DNA of 64,000 bases from Rhodoplanes serenus. Lineage in GTDB: Bacteria > Pseudomonadota > Alphaproteobacteria > Rhizobiales > Xanthobacteraceae. The notes under the pieces were generated by a model. The model did no database searches and was not told the DNA's origin. It worked only from the letters and a program-made list of their open reading frames with translations. The stretch covers positions 44,785-108,784 of the forward strand of contig CAMDDZ010000006.1 of assembly GCA_945893145.1 (NCBI GenBank), in the 5' to 3' direction. This document shows positions 44,943 to 54,618 of the stretch, piece after piece (position 1 is the stretch's first letter; the number at the start of each line of letters is the position of its first letter). A program made the translations under genes and the position numbers.

Positions 44943-45452
44943 ATGGCTGGCCGAACGATTCGCATTCTCGGCATCGATCCGGGGCTCCGCCGCACAGGCT
45001 GGGGTGTGATCGACGTTGACGGCAACCGGTTGATCTACGTGGCCTGCGGATCGGTTGCGACCCACGACAAGGCCGAATTGGCCGCGCGTCTGGTTCAAAT
45101 CCACGACGGGCTCGTGCGTGTGATCGACGAATTCCAGCCGGGCGAGGCCGCCGTCGAGGCGACCTTCGTCAACAAGGATGCTGGCGCGACGCTCAAGCTC
45201 GGCCAGGCCCGCGGCGTGGCGCTGCTGATTCCGGCGCGCGCCGGCATTTCGGTCGCCGAATACGCGCCGAATCTGGTGAAGAAAACCATCGTCGGCGCGG
45301 GCCATGCCGAGAAGGAGCAAATTCGCGTCATGCTGCGGGTGTTGCTGCCGAAGGCCGATCCGCAGAGCCACGACGCGGCCGACGCGCTCGCCATCGCGGT
45401 GTGCCACGCGCACCACCGGCAGAGCGTCGTTCTGAGGGTGGCGGCGCAATGA
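44943..45452 (+). CDS. ruvC: Holliday junction resolvase RuvC
   Basis: The 169-residue nuclease has the catalytic Asp in [16 protein letters not shown], Glu in [20 protein letters not shown] and the Asp pair in [13 protein letters not shown]. It cuts Holliday junctions bound by RuvAB. The ATG at 44943 ([10 protein letters not shown]) is chosen; an in-frame ATG at 44871 would add a poor leader. Its stop overlaps the start of the DUF3592 gene (ATGA). Confidence 0.97.
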   Translation: MAGRTIRILGIDPGLRRTGWGVIDVDGNRLIYVACGSVATHDKAELAARLVQIHDGLVRVIDEFQPGEAAVEATFVNKDAGATLKLGQARGVALLIPARAGISVAEYAPNLVKKTIVGAGHAEKEQIRVMLRVLLPKADPQSHDAADALAIAVCHAHHRQSVVLRVAAQ

Positions 45453-46030
45453 TCAAACCAAAGCCGAGCCCATGGGTGAAGCAGCCACGACGGATAGCGC
45501 CGCCGCAGCAACGCGTGATGCTGAATACGATCGCGCAGGACCACGGCAATCCCGGCCGCAACATCCTGATCGTCGCCGCCGTGCTGTTGATCGCCGGCGG
45601 CTGGGCCTGCCTGAAAGGCGCCGAATCCTTGACCTGGCCGCAGACCGGCGGGCGGATCGTTGTCCCCACGACGTCGACCACGATGGGCCACCGTCGCCAG
45701 GACGGGCACAGCACCGACGAGCGGCGCGCCATCGAAACGGGCGACATTCGTTATGCCTATACGGTCAAAGGCCGTGACTATGTCGGCACGGCCATTCAGC
45801 CTTTTGATTTCGGCACCCAGGACTGGCTGGTGTCATACAAGCGGGACGATCTCTATCGCGAGCACACGGTGGTTCGCGTGTCCTACGATCCTGGCGATCC
45901 CAGCGTCGCCTACCTCGAACCTGGGCCGAGCGGCGCCGCGCTGATATTGTTCGGCATCGGCATTCTGGTCGGTTTGGGCGGATTGTGGGCGCGCCATGCG
46001 GCGAGCCGCGCGCCCCGGACGTTCGCATGA
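45449..46030 (+). CDS. DUF3592 membrane protein inserted in the ruv operon
   Basis: The 193-residue protein has two membrane helices ([18 protein letters not shown] near 35-52 and [19 protein letters not shown] near 163-182) enclosing a beta-rich domain of about 100 residues ([51 protein letters not shown]), the DUF3592 pattern. The function of the family is unknown. It overlaps ruvC before and ruvA after it by ATGA, so it is fully coupled to the DNA-repair genes though it looks unrelated to them. Confidence 0.85.
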   Translation: MIKPKPSPWVKQPRRIAPPQQRVMLNTIAQDHGNPGRNILIVAAVLLIAGGWACLKGAESLTWPQTGGRIVVPTTSTTMGHRRQDGHSTDERRAIETGDIRYAYTVKGRDYVGTAIQPFDFGTQDWLVSYKRDDLYREHTVVRVSYDPGDPSVAYLEPGPSGAALILFGIGILVGLGGLWARHAASRAPRTFA

Positions 46031-46644
46031 TCGGCAAGCTCAAGGGCGTCATCGATAGCTACGGCGAGGACTTCATCGTGCTCGACGTCCACGGCGTGGG
46101 CTATCTGGTGCATTGCTCGTCGCGCACCCTGCAGGCGCTGCCGGCGCCGGGCGAGGCCGCGACGCTGTCGATCGAAACGCACGTGCGCGAGGATCAGATC
46201 AGGCTGTTCGGGTTTTTGGGCGACCTCGAGCGGGAATGGTTCCGGTTGTTGCAGACCGTGCAGGGCGTCGGCGCCAAGGTCGCGTTGTCGTTGCTCGGTA
46301 CGCTCAAGCCGGGCGAACTCGCATCCGCCATCGCGATCGGCGACAAGGCCGCGATCCGGCGCGCGCCCGGTGTTGGCCCCAAGGTTGCGGAGCGCATCTG
46401 CATCGAGCTGAAGGACAAGGCTCCGGCCTATTCGGCGCTCGACCCGGCGGTGATCCGTTTTTCCGGCGACCTCAACGAGAAGCGCGCGCCGCAGCCGATG
46501 CTTGATGCCGTCTCGGCGTTGGTCAACCTCGGCTACGGCCAGCCGCAGGCCGCCGCAGCGATTGCTGCCGCGAGCCAAAACGCCGGCGATGGCGCGCAGA
46601 CCGCGCAGCTCATTCGTCTGGGCTTGAAGGAGCTCTCGAAGTGA
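46027..46644 (+). CDS. ruvA: Holliday junction DNA helicase subunit RuvA
   Basis: The 205-residue protein begins [30 protein letters not shown] and has the helix-hairpin-helix motifs in [24 protein letters not shown] and [22 protein letters not shown], followed by the C-terminal RuvB-binding domain ([25 protein letters not shown]). RuvA binds the junction as a tetramer and loads RuvB. It overlaps the next gene by GTGA. Confidence 0.97.
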   Translation: MIGKLKGVIDSYGEDFIVLDVHGVGYLVHCSSRTLQALPAPGEAATLSIETHVREDQIRLFGFLGDLEREWFRLLQTVQGVGAKVALSLLGTLKPGELASAIAIGDKAAIRRAPGVGPKVAERICIELKDKAPAYSALDPAVIRFSGDLNEKRAPQPMLDAVSALVNLGYGQPQAAAAIAAASQNAGDGAQTAQLIRLGLKELSK

Positions 46645-47063
46645 GCGCGCTCAGTGACGCCGATCGTGCGTTGATCGAGGCGGCAGCCGACGCGATCCGC
46701 AAGCGTTACCGCTACGATTGGCAGGAGGTCGGCGCAGCGCTCCGCTTGCGCAACGGAAAGATTTTCACCGGCGTCAGCCTCGATGCTTATCTCGGGCGGA
46801 TGGCGGTCTGCGCCGAGGCGGTGGCGCTCGGCCAAGCCGTGACGCAAGGCGAGAGCGGTATCGACACCATCGTCGCGGTGCGCCATCCGGCGCCGGATGA
46901 AAAGAGCAGGGAGATCACGGTCGTTTCGCCCTGCGGCGCTTGCCGTGAGTTGATCTCGGACTACGATCGAGCCGCACGCGTGATCGTCCCTGGGCCGAAC
47001 GGTCCTCAGTTGGTCAAGATCTCCGAACTGCTGCCGAACAAATACAGCCGCGAGCGAAACTGA
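46641..47063 (+). CDS. Cytidine deaminase-fold enzyme between ruvA and ruvB
   Basis: The 140-residue protein has the small-deaminase zinc site: CAEAVALG (Cys and catalytic Glu near 56-58) and PCGACREL near 97, so three Cys bind zinc as in tetrameric cytidine and blasticidin-S deaminases. The usual nucleoside-binding stretch NVENAS is replaced by GVSLDAYLG, so cytidine may not be the substrate. It begins with GTG at 46641, overlapping the ruvA stop, and ruvB starts immediately after it. A role in nucleobase or antibiotic deamination is possible. Confidence 0.85.
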   Translation: MSALSDADRALIEAAADAIRKRYRYDWQEVGAALRLRNGKIFTGVSLDAYLGRMAVCAEAVALGQAVTQGESGIDTIVAVRHPAPDEKSREITVVSPCGACRELISDYDRAARVIVPGPNGPQLVKISELLPNKYSRERN

Positions 47064-48116
47064 GTGAGCACCCCGCCCCGCCGACTGGTCACGCCAGAGC
47101 GCCGCGAGGATGACAATGCGGAAGCGTCATTGCGGCCGCAGAAGCTCGCCGAGTTCATCGGCCAGCAGCAGGCGCGAGCCAATCTCAGCGTTTTCATCGA
47201 GGCGGCGCGGTCGCGCAAGGAAGCGCTCGACCATGTGCTGTTCGTCGGCCCCCCCGGGCTCGGCAAGACCACGCTGGCGCAGATCGTGGCGCGCGAGCTT
47301 GGCGTCGGCTTTCGCTCGACCTCCGGACCGGTGATCGCCAAGGCTGGCGATCTTGCGGCGCTGCTGACCAATCTCGAAGAGCGCGATGTGCTGTTCATCG
47401 ACGAGATCCACCGGCTCAGTCCGGCCGTGGAGGAAATCCTTTATCCCGCGATGGAAGATTTCCAGCTCGACCTCATCATCGGCGAGGGACCGGCGGCGCG
47501 TTCGGTCAAGATCGAGCTCTCCAAGTTCACCTTGGTGGGCGCGACGACGCGCGCGGGTCTGCTGACCAATCCGCTGCGTGACCGCTTCGGCATTCCGGTT
47601 CGGCTCAATTTCTATTCCGAGGCCGAGCTCGAGCTGATCGTCAATCGCGGCGCACGGGTGCTTGGCATCGGCATGACACAGGACGGCGCCAACGAGATCG
47701 CGCGCCGCTCGCGCGGCACCCCGCGCATCGCGGGACGGCTGCTCCGCCGCGTGCGCGATTTCGCTCACTTCGACAAGGTCGACAAGATCGACCGCAAGCT
47801 CGCCGACAAGGCGCTGGTCGAGCTCGAAGTGGACGCCGCGGGTCTCGACGCCATGGACCGGCGTTATCTCATGACCATCGCGGAGCACTACGGCGGTGGA
47901 CCCGTCGGCGTCGAGACGCTCGCCGCCGCTTTGTCCGAGCCGCGCGACGCCATTGAGGAGATCATCGAGCCTTTCCTGATCCAGAAGGGCTTTCTCCAAC
48001 GCACACCGCGCGGCCGGCTGATCACCTCGCACGCCTTCAAGCACCTCGGTCTTGCCGAACCCGCCCGCGATCCGGCGCAATTCGGATTGTTTGGTGGCGC
48101 GGACGAGGACGCCTGA
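47064..48116 (+). CDS. ruvB: Holliday junction branch-migration ATPase RuvB
   Basis: The 350-residue AAA+ motor has [22 protein letters not shown], Walker [10 protein letters not shown] near 64, Walker [15 protein letters not shown], the sensor region [21 protein letters not shown] and the C-terminal winged helix ending [19 protein letters not shown]. It drives branch migration with RuvA. It begins with GTG immediately after the deaminase stop. It is the last gene of the five-gene operon. Confidence 0.97.
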   Translation: MSTPPRRLVTPERREDDNAEASLRPQKLAEFIGQQQARANLSVFIEAARSRKEALDHVLFVGPPGLGKTTLAQIVARELGVGFRSTSGPVIAKAGDLAALLTNLEERDVLFIDEIHRLSPAVEEILYPAMEDFQLDLIIGEGPAARSVKIELSKFTLVGATTRAGLLTNPLRDRFGIPVRLNFYSEAELELIVNRGARVLGIGMTQDGANEIARRSRGTPRIAGRLLRRVRDFAHFDKVDKIDRKLADKALVELEVDAAGLDAMDRRYLMTIAEHYGGGPVGVETLAAALSEPRDAIEEIIEPFLIQKGFLQRTPRGRLITSHAFKHLGLAEPARDPAQFGLFGGADEDA

Positions 48117-48203
48117 ACGCATTTCCGCTCGATTTCTCGGCCATTTATTGAGCGGCTGTGGTGGTAACTTCTTTCAAACATTTCCAGGCATGATCACCTA
48201 CGC

Positions 48204-49121
48204 ATGATCACGCGCCGGCAAGTTTTGCGGTGGCTCGCGTCCCTTGGTCTCATCGGGGTCGCGACATCGGCCTATGCGTTTGTGTTCGAGCCGATGTCGT
48301 CGCCGCGGATCACCCGCTACGCGCTGACGCCGCGGCGCTGGCCGTCCGGTCTCAAGCTCAAGGTCGCGGCGCTCGCCGACATCCACGCCTGCGAGCCATG
48401 GATGAACGCTGAGCGCATCCGCTCCATCGTCGCAACCACCAACGCGCTCGGCGCCGACCTGATCCTGCTGCTCGGCGACTATGCTGCCGGTCATCATTAC
48501 ACGTTCGAGCCGGTCCACTCCGGCGTGTGGGCGAAGGAGCTTGCGGCGTTGCGCGCGCCGCTCGGCGTCTACTCGATCCTCGGCAATCACGAATGGTGGG
48601 ACGACCGGGCCGCACAACGGTCCGGCACCGGGCCGACTTACGGGCGGCGGGCGCTTGAGGCGGTTGGCATTCCGGTGCTGGAGAACGATGCGGTCCGGCT
48701 GAGCCACGCGGGCCAGCCGTTCTGGCTCGTTGGCCTTGGCGACCAATTGGCGTTCTGGCCGTCACGGCGCTCGCATCCCGGCCGCCGCTGGGGCGTCGAC
48801 GATCTTACCGGTTCGCTCGCGAAGGTGACCGACGATGCGCCTGTCATCCTGCTGGCGCATGAGCCTGATATCGCGGTGCGGGTGCCGGACAGGGTCTCGC
48901 TCATGCTTAGCGGCCACACCCATGGCGGCCAGGTGCGCCTGTTCGGATGGTCACCCGTGGTGCCGTCAAGCTACGGCAACCGGTTTGCCTACGGTCACGT
49001 GCGCGAGCAATGCGATATTATCATTTCCGGAGGCCTCGGTTGCAGCATCGCGCCGATCAGGTTTGGCGTGCCGCCGGAAATCGTCTTGCTTGATCTCGGC
49101 GGCGAGACCAAGAGCACGTAA
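48204..49121 (+). CDS. Exported/membrane metallophosphoesterase (YkuE-like)
   Basis: The 305-residue protein starts MITRRQVLRWLASLGLIGVATSAYAF, a twin-arginine-type signal or anchor, then the phosphoesterase motifs ALADIHACEP, LLLGDYAAG, SILGNHEWWDD and LMLSGHTHGGQVRLF. It matches the YkuE-like calcineurin family, some members of which hydrolyse UDP-diacylglucosamine or related lipids, so it probably acts outside the membrane. The substrate is not certain. A direct repeat GCATGATCAC lies at 48188 and 48202 over the start codon. Confidence 0.88.
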   Translation: MITRRQVLRWLASLGLIGVATSAYAFVFEPMSSPRITRYALTPRRWPSGLKLKVAALADIHACEPWMNAERIRSIVATTNALGADLILLLGDYAAGHHYTFEPVHSGVWAKELAALRAPLGVYSILGNHEWWDDRAAQRSGTGPTYGRRALEAVGIPVLENDAVRLSHAGQPFWLVGLGDQLAFWPSRRSHPGRRWGVDDLTGSLAKVTDDAPVILLAHEPDIAVRVPDRVSLMLSGHTHGGQVRLFGWSPVVPSSYGNRFAYGHVREQCDIIISGGLGCSIAPIRFGVPPEIVLLDLGGETKST

Positions 49122-49145
49122 ACAAGAGCGCTTGAGGACGACGTC

Positions 49146-49526
49146 ATGCCCCGCACCATGGAAGGCGGCTGTCACTGCGGACGCGTGCGCTTTCGCGTCA
49201 CCGCCGATCTCGACGGCGTCACCGAATGCAACTGCTCGATGTGCGCCAAGAAGGGCATTCTGCATCTGATCATGGCGCCGGAGCATTTCGAACTGCTGCA
49301 AGGCAAGGACGATCTCGCCACCTACACGTTCAACACCGGCGTGGCAAAACACACGTTCTGCAAGGTGTGCGGCATTCATCCGTTTTATGTGCCACGCTCC
49401 GATCCGGACAAGATTGACGTCAACGCACGCTGCCTCGACGGCTTCGAGCCTGCGTCCATCAAGCCCAAGCAATTCGACGGCCGGCATTGGGAGCAGGCGA
49501 TGCAACAGGACGTGCCGTGGCGCTGA
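49146..49526 (+). CDS. GFA family protein (zinc, glutathione-dependent formaldehyde-activating type)
   Basis: The 126-residue protein has the GFA zinc pattern: GGCHCGRVRFRVT, ECNCSMCAKKG, and TFCKVCGIHPFYVPRS. GFA (Gfa) was described as catalysing the joining of formaldehyde and glutathione, though most paralogues such as this have no proven reaction. Both CxC and CxxC zinc sites are complete. It is a short cytoplasmic protein with a start 24 bases after the phosphoesterase gene, so probably co-transcribed with it. Confidence 0.9.
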   Translation: MPRTMEGGCHCGRVRFRVTADLDGVTECNCSMCAKKGILHLIMAPEHFELLQGKDDLATYTFNTGVAKHTFCKVCGIHPFYVPRSDPDKIDVNARCLDGFEPASIKPKQFDGRHWEQAMQQDVPWR

Positions 49527-49548
49527 GTAATTTGGCGGTGAGCGCGAC

Positions 49549-50025
49549 ATGACCGATCGCGCGCTCGACGGCGAAATCCGCGGCGGCCGGCACCTGCAGG
49601 CCGTCCGCATCTATTACGAAGACACCGACTTCTCCGGCATCGTCTATCACGCGAGCTATCTGCGGTTTATGGAGCGCGGCCGGACCAATTACTTGCGCCT
49701 CTTGGGCGCCAATCACCGCGCGCTGTTCGAACAGACCCAAAAGGAGGCGCCGGGCTTTGCCTTCGTGGTGCGGCGCATGGCGATCGAGTTTCTGAAACCT
49801 GCGCGCATGGACGATGTGCTCGAAATCGTCACCGAACCGGCCGAGGTGAAGGGCGCTTCCATCAGTCTGCACCAGCAGGTCATGCGCGACGGCGAAACTC
49901 TGGTCGATGCGGTGGTGCAGGTGGCGTTCGTTTCCGATGGCCGGGCGCGGCCTATTCCGAAGGCGTTGCGCGCCGCCATGCAGGCCGATCAGGCCGCAGC
50001 AGTGCCGCGGCCCGCCGCGCGGTAA
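49549..50025 (+). CDS. ybgC: Tol-Pal-associated acyl-CoA thioesterase YbgC
   Basis: The 158-residue hotdog-fold protein has VRIYYEDTDFSGIVYHASYLRFMERGRTNYLRLLG with the catalytic Asp of the 4HBT family, then RRMAIEFLKPARMDDVLEI. YbgC thioesterases act on short-chain acyl-CoA or acyl carrier protein and are tied to phospholipid synthesis. It heads the tol-pal gene group, with 236 bases before tolQ that hold a separate promoter region. Confidence 0.93.
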   Translation: MTDRALDGEIRGGRHLQAVRIYYEDTDFSGIVYHASYLRFMERGRTNYLRLLGANHRALFEQTQKEAPGFAFVVRRMAIEFLKPARMDDVLEIVTEPAEVKGASISLHQQVMRDGETLVDAVVQVAFVSDGRARPIPKALRAAMQADQAAAVPRPAAR

Positions 50026-50030
50026 CGGTT

Positions 50031-50038
50031 CATTAACC
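50031..50038 (+). promoter_or_regulatory. CATTAACC octamer before tolQ
   Basis: It lies in GGTTCATTAACC just after the ybgC stop, 224 bases before tolQ. The same 12-mer occurs upstream of the porin gene. Confidence 0.4.
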
Positions 50039-50261
50039 CGAATAACGCTGGCTGGTACCGACGGCGGTTTGGGTGCCCAAGTTTGGCCAAGTTTCACGGG
50101 ATTTTCTGACCTTCGCCGGTGGGTGGACGGCCGGGCGATTTCGCGAAATTGCGGGTGTGCGGCGGAGCGCAGGGACGCGCAGCTGATTGACACCTTGGCC
50201 CTGCGATGGGGCCAGACCGGTCCGCAGTGACGACGCCGTGCAGTCGCAGGGGACCGCATTC

Positions 50262-50951
50262 ATGGAAGTGGCACCAGTCACCACCAATCCTTTCTTCAGC
50301 CTGTTCGTGCAGGCCCATTGGGTTGTGAACTGGGCGGTCATGCTCGGCCTCGGGCTCGCCTCGGTCTGGGTTTGGGCCATCGTGATCGACAAGTTCATGC
50401 TCTACGCCCGCACACGCCGGGCGATGGATGCGTTCGAGCAGGCGTTCTGGTCGGGCCAATCGCTCGAAGAGCTTTACCGCTCATTGTCGGAGCGGCCGGT
50501 GCATTCGATGGCCGCGCTGTTTGTCGCCGCCATGCGGGAATGGAAGCGGAGCTTCGAGAATCCGAGCCGTTCGGTGGCGGGCCTGCAGGCGCGCATCGAG
50601 AAGGTGATGGATGTGACAATCGCGCGCGAGATCGAGCGGCTGGAGCGGCGTTTGCTGGTGCTCGCGACGGTGGGTTCCGCGGGCCCCTTTGTCGGCCTGT
50701 TCGGCACCGTCTGGGGCATCATGACGAGCTTCCAGTCGATCGCGGTCTCGAAAAACACCTCGCTGGCCGTGGTGGCGCCCGGCATCGCAGAGGCGCTGTT
50801 TGCAACCGCAATCGGCCTCGTCGCGGCCATACCGGCGACCATTTTCTATAACAAGTTCATCTCCGACGTGAACCGACAGGCCCAGCGGCTTGAAGGTTTC
50901 GCCGACGAATTCTCCGCGATCCTGTCGCGGCAGATCGATGAGCGTGCTTAG
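50262..50951 (+). CDS. tolQ: Tol-Pal system protein TolQ
   Basis: The 229-residue inner-membrane protein has three helices: residues about 15-40 ([25 protein letters not shown]), about 135-160 ([21 protein letters not shown]) and about 175-200 ([27 protein letters not shown]), typical of TolQ/ExbB. With TolR it forms the proton channel that energises TolA during division. The ATG at 50262 (MEVAPVTTN) is chosen. A palindromic repeat separates it from tolR. Confidence 0.96.
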   Translation: MEVAPVTTNPFFSLFVQAHWVVNWAVMLGLGLASVWVWAIVIDKFMLYARTRRAMDAFEQAFWSGQSLEELYRSLSERPVHSMAALFVAAMREWKRSFENPSRSVAGLQARIEKVMDVTIAREIERLERRLLVLATVGSAGPFVGLFGTVWGIMTSFQSIAVSKNTSLAVVAPGIAEALFATAIGLVAAIPATIFYNKFISDVNRQAQRLEGFADEFSAILSRQIDERA

Positions 50952-50952
50952 A

Positions 50953-51003
50953 GCATGATCCTGATCCCGACCGGCGGGTGCCGGTTTGCGGACAGGTTCA
51001 TGC
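50953..51003. repeat. Palindromic repeat between tolQ and tolR
   Basis: GCATGATCCTG (50953-50963) pairs with CAGGTTCATGC (50993-51003) with one mismatch, around CCGGCGGGTGCCGG. The first 11-mer is identical to 4331-4341. Inside the operon it may act as an mRNA processing or stability element. Confidence 0.65.
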
Positions 51004-51019
51004 GGCGACAACAGGTGCG

Positions 51020-51481
51020 ATGATGGCGATCAGCGGCGGCGCACATTCGGGAGTCTTCGGCAAGCGGCGGCATCGCCGCAATCCGGTGATGGCCGAGATC
51101 AACGTCACGCCGATGGTGGACGTGATGCTCGTGCTGCTGATCATCTTCATGGTGTCGGCGCCGCTGCTGACGGTCGGCGTGCCGATCGATCTGCCGCAGT
51201 CGCAGGCCGCGAGCCTCGATACCGCCAAGGACAAAGAGCCGCTCGCCATCTCTGTCAACGGCAAGGGCCAGATCTTTTTGCAAGAAACCGAAATCGCCAT
51301 CGACGAACTGGTGCCTAAGCTGAAGGCAATCGCCGAGGCGCGCAGCGGCAGCGACGAGCGCATCTATGTGCGCGGCGACCGCAGCGTGGATTATGGTACA
51401 GTGATGAAAGTCATGGGACGGCTTTCAGCTGCCGGCTTCCGTCGCGTCGCGCTGGTGACGGAGGTGGAGCAGGGTTCGTGA
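51020..51481 (+). CDS. tolR: Tol-Pal system protein TolR
   Basis: The 153-residue protein has one helix with VMAEINVTPMVDVMLVLLIIFMVSAPLLTVGVPIDLP, whose Asp in the VDVML motif is the proton-path residue of TolR/ExbD, and a periplasmic domain ending RRVALVTEVEQ. It works with TolQ. Two adjacent Met codons (51020 and 51023) could start it. Its stop overlaps the GTG start of tolA. Confidence 0.95.
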   Translation: MMAISGGAHSGVFGKRRHRRNPVMAEINVTPMVDVMLVLLIIFMVSAPLLTVGVPIDLPQSQAASLDTAKDKEPLAISVNGKGQIFLQETEIAIDELVPKLKAIAEARSGSDERIYVRGDRSVDYGTVMKVMGRLSAAGFRRVALVTEVEQGS

Positions 51482-52362
51482 AGCTGCCGCAGATGAGGAC
51501 AGGACTCGCCATATCGGCTTTCATGCACGCAGCGCTGCTGGCATGGGGGCTGTTCTCGTTCGCGGCGCGGCCGTTGGCCGCCAAGCCGCAGGATGTGGTG
51601 CTGACCGATGTGATCTCAGCCACCGAATTCTCGCAGCTCACCAAGGGCGTGAAGAACGCGCCGACGGTGGAAACGCCGAAGCCCGCGGTCGAGAAGGTTG
51701 GCGATCCGAAGCCCGCCGAAGAAGTGTCTCCGGTTGCCGAGAAGCCCGAGGTGCGCACGTCATCGGCGCAACCGCCGCTGCCGGCGCCCAAACCGCCCGA
51801 GCCCAAACCGACCAAGAAGCCGCCGCAGAAGCCCGATCCAATCGCCGATGCGTTGAAGCGGGAAGACGCCCGCAAGGCCTCTGAAGCCAAGCCCAAGGCG
51901 CAGCCGCAGAAACCGATCCCGCCGCAGCCGCGGTTCGATCCCAATCAGATCGCGGCGCTGCTCGACAAGCGCGATCCGAGCCGTCAGTCGATTACCGGCG
52001 AGGCCCTGGCGCCCGCGCCGCCGTCGCTCGGCACGCGCAATGGCGCCGACGCGAAGCTGTCGCAGAGCGAGCTTGCGGCGATGCGTGCCAAACTGATGGA
52101 GCTCTGGAATCCGCCAGTCGGCGTACAGAATCCCGAGCAGATGATCGTCAAGATCCGCATTCAGCTCACGCGCGACGGCAAGTTGAACGGTCCGCCCGTC
52201 GTGCTCACCAGCGGCCGCGGTACGGTGTTCGAGACCGCCCGCGACAACGCAATCCGGGCGCTGTTTATGGGCCAGCCGTACACCATGCTGTCGCCGAGCA
52301 CCTACGACATCTGGAAAGAAATCGAGATCACGTTCGATCCGCGCGACATGTATCGCGGGTGA
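51478..52362 (+). CDS. tolA: TolA-like protein (TonB/TolA C-terminal domain)
   Basis: The 294-residue protein has an N-terminal helix ([20 protein letters not shown]), a long Pro/Lys/Ala-rich periplasmic stretch (about 60-165; [16 protein letters not shown]) and a C-terminal TonB-like domain ([38 protein letters not shown]). TolA bridges the TolQR motor to Pal/TolB. GTG start overlaps tolR. The spacer is shorter than in enterobacteria. Low sequence similarity to E. coli TolA is usual in this class. Confidence 0.9.
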   Translation: MKLPQMRTGLAISAFMHAALLAWGLFSFAARPLAAKPQDVVLTDVISATEFSQLTKGVKNAPTVETPKPAVEKVGDPKPAEEVSPVAEKPEVRTSSAQPPLPAPKPPEPKPTKKPPQKPDPIADALKREDARKASEAKPKAQPQKPIPPQPRFDPNQIAALLDKRDPSRQSITGEALAPAPPSLGTRNGADAKLSQSELAAMRAKLMELWNPPVGVQNPEQMIVKIRIQLTRDGKLNGPPVVLTSGRGTVFETARDNAIRALFMGQPYTMLSPSTYDIWKEIEITFDPRDMYRG

Positions 52363-52388
52363 CGGCGCCCAATGGAGATGACCGCGGC

Positions 52389-53759
52389 ATGAGCAAGAGC
52401 ATTTTGATGAAGCCACCTGGGCTGTTGACGCGCCGCAGTTTGCTCGTGGGCAGCGCCGCCGCCGGAGCGCTTGCGGGATTCGCGTCGCATGCGGTGGCAG
52501 CACCGGCGCAGATCGATGTCACGCAGGGTACCGTCAAGCCAATACCGATCGCGATACCCGATTTTCTCGGCGCCACGCCGGCCGATAGCGAGCTTGCGCG
52601 CAACGTCACCCAGATCATCACCGCAAACCTCGCGCGCTCGGGCCTGTTCGCGCCGATCAACCAGGCCGCCTATATCGAGAAGATCGCCGATATCGACGTG
52701 CCGCCGCGGTTTCCCGACTGGCGCGCGATCGGCGCGCAGGCGCTGGCGACCGGCCGCATCAGCCGGCAGTCCGACGGCCGGGTCAAAACCGATTTCCGGC
52801 TGTGGGACGTGTTTGCGGGGTCCCATCTCACCGGCCAGCAGTATTTCACCGTCTCCGACAATTGGCGCCGCATCGGGCACATCGTGGCGGATGCGGTCTA
52901 CAAGAAGCTCACCGGCGAGGAAGGCTATTTCGACAGCCGCATCGTGTTTGTGGACGAGTCGGGGCCGCGCGAACGCCGCATCAAACGGCTCGCCATCATG
53001 GATCAGGACGGCGCCAACGTGCGCAATCTCACCCGCGGCGATGATCTCGTGCTGACGCCGCGCTTCTCGCCAACCACGCAGGAAATCACGTACTTGTCGT
53101 TCGGCCAGCGCGATCCCAGGGTCGTGCTGCTCAACATCGAAACCATGCAGCGCGAGGTGGTCGGCAATTTTTCCGGCATGAGCTTTGCGCCGCGCTTCTC
53201 GCCCAACGGCCACCACGTCATCATGAGCTTGAGCCGTGGCAGCAACACCAACCTGCACATCCTCGACCTGCGATCGAAGGTGCCGACGCAGATCACCCAC
53301 GGTGCGGTGATCGACACCTCGCCGTGCTACGCGCCGGACGGCCAGCGCATCTGCTTCGAATCCGACCGCGGCGGATCGCAGCAGATCTATGTCATGAACT
53401 TGAGCGGCGGCGAGCCGCAGCGCATCAGCTTCGGCCAGGGCTCCTACTCGACGCCGGTGTGGTCGCCGCGCGGCGACACCATCGCGTTCACCAAGCTCGG
53501 CCGCGGCAACTTCGCCATCGGCATCATGAACCCGGATGGAACCGGGGAGCGCATCCTCACCGAAGGGTTCCACAACGAAGGCCCGACCTTCGCGCCGAAC
53601 GGCCGCGTCATCATGTTCTTCCGCGATCCGGGCGGCAGCGCCGGGCCCTCGCTCTATTCCATCGATATTTCCGGCCGCAACGAGCAGAAAGTTCCAACGC
53701 CCGGCTTCGCGTCCGATCCGGCTTGGTCGCCGCTCTTGCCGCTGCGGGCGGATGGTTGA
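52389..53759 (+). CDS. tolB: Tol-Pal system protein TolB
   Basis: The 456-residue periplasmic protein has the N-terminal alpha/beta domain ([38 protein letters not shown]) and a six-bladed beta-propeller with repeats such as [55 protein letters not shown] and [14 protein letters not shown]. It binds Pal and TolA. The signal region [19 protein letters not shown] has a twin Arg before the hydrophobic core and may be Tat-like rather than plain Sec. The start is 52389 (MSKSILMK) or 52407. Confidence 0.96.
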   Translation: MSKSILMKPPGLLTRRSLLVGSAAAGALAGFASHAVAAPAQIDVTQGTVKPIPIAIPDFLGATPADSELARNVTQIITANLARSGLFAPINQAAYIEKIADIDVPPRFPDWRAIGAQALATGRISRQSDGRVKTDFRLWDVFAGSHLTGQQYFTVSDNWRRIGHIVADAVYKKLTGEEGYFDSRIVFVDESGPRERRIKRLAIMDQDGANVRNLTRGDDLVLTPRFSPTTQEITYLSFGQRDPRVVLLNIETMQREVVGNFSGMSFAPRFSPNGHHVIMSLSRGSNTNLHILDLRSKVPTQITHGAVIDTSPCYAPDGQRICFESDRGGSQQIYVMNLSGGEPQRISFGQGSYSTPVWSPRGDTIAFTKLGRGNFAIGIMNPDGTGERILTEGFHNEGPTFAPNGRVIMFFRDPGGSAGPSLYSIDISGRNEQKVPTPGFASDPAWSPLLPLRADG

Positions 53760-53794
53760 TGGGCGGATGCCTTATCCCCGACACGTTCACGCCG

Positions 53795-53802
53795 CATTAA
53801 CC
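53795..53802 (+). promoter_or_regulatory. CATTAACC octamer before pal
   Basis: It lies 173 bases before pal in the 208-base gap after tolB, where pal is likely to have its own promoter. Confidence 0.4.
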
Positions 53803-53903
53803 ACGCGGGGACGTTTCGGCATCCGCGACATTTTTCCTCGACCTGACAACGCCTCGTCAAGGTTGACGGAACGTTCGCTTAACGAACCTCCTGATAAATC
53901 AAG

Positions 53904-53927
53904 CAAGTCTTATCAGACTTGTCTGAT
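53904..53927 (+). promoter_or_regulatory. Overlapping, mutually exclusive inverted repeats before pal
   Basis: CAAGTCT-TATC-AGACTTG (53904-53921) and ATCAGAC-TT-GTCTGAT (53912-53927) share bases and cannot form at once. A further small palindrome GTTCG-CTTAA-CGAAC lies at 53873-53887. They end 40 bases before the pal start. Confidence 0.5.
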
Positions 53928-53967
53928 CAGGCGGTCCGGCAACGACGCGAGAAATGGAGGCACCGGG

Positions 53968-54462
53968 ATGCTTAGTATCATGCGTCACTCCCGTGCAGTG
54001 GGGTTGGCCGTCGCGCTCGCAGCGGCGCTCGCCGTCTCCGCATGCGCCAACAAGCCCGCCGAAGACGCCATGGCGTCGGCCAACAACCCGGCCACACCGG
54101 GAAGCCAGCAGGACTTCGTGGTCAACGTCGGTGACCGCGTGTTCTTCGAAAGCGACTCGACGGAGCTGTCAGCCCAATCGCGCGCCACGCTGGAGAAGCA
54201 GGCGCAGTGGCTGCAGACCTATCGCACCTACGCCTTCACCATCGAGGGCCACGCCGACGAACGCGGCACGCGCGAGTACAACATCGCGCTCGGCGCGCGC
54301 CGCGCCCAGGCTGTGCGCGACTATCTGGCCGCCCGCGGCATCGAAGTGCAGCGCATGCACACCGTGTCCTTTGGCAAGGAGCGTCCGGTCGCGGTCTGCA
54401 ACGACATCTCGTGCTGGTCGCAGAACCGCCGCGCGGTCACGGTGCTCGGCGCCACGTCCTGA
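53968..54462 (+). CDS. pal: Peptidoglycan-associated lipoprotein Pal
   Basis: The 164-residue protein has a lipoprotein signal with lipobox ending VSAC near residue 27, then an OmpA-like domain: VNVGDRVFFESDSTELSAQSRATLEKQAQWL, TIEGHADERGTREYNIALGARRAQAVRDYL and SWSQNRRAVTVLG. It anchors the outer membrane to the cell wall. The ATG at 53968 follows GGAGGCACCGGG. Confidence 0.97.
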   Translation: MLSIMRHSRAVGLAVALAAALAVSACANKPAEDAMASANNPATPGSQQDFVVNVGDRVFFESDSTELSAQSRATLEKQAQWLQTYRTYAFTIEGHADERGTREYNIALGARRAQAVRDYLAARGIEVQRMHTVSFGKERPVAVCNDISCWSQNRRAVTVLGATS

Positions 54463-54618
54463 GGATGTCTTGAACGCAGCGCTTAACGATCTTCCGCCGG
54501 CGCCTGAAGGGGCGCCGGTTGGCGTTTGGGCTCTGGCATTGGCTCGCCGGAAGTCACATTTTGGTCTTGTTCGGATCGATATGGTAGCCGACCACCGACA
54601 AGCCGATTGCGTGCTGTC

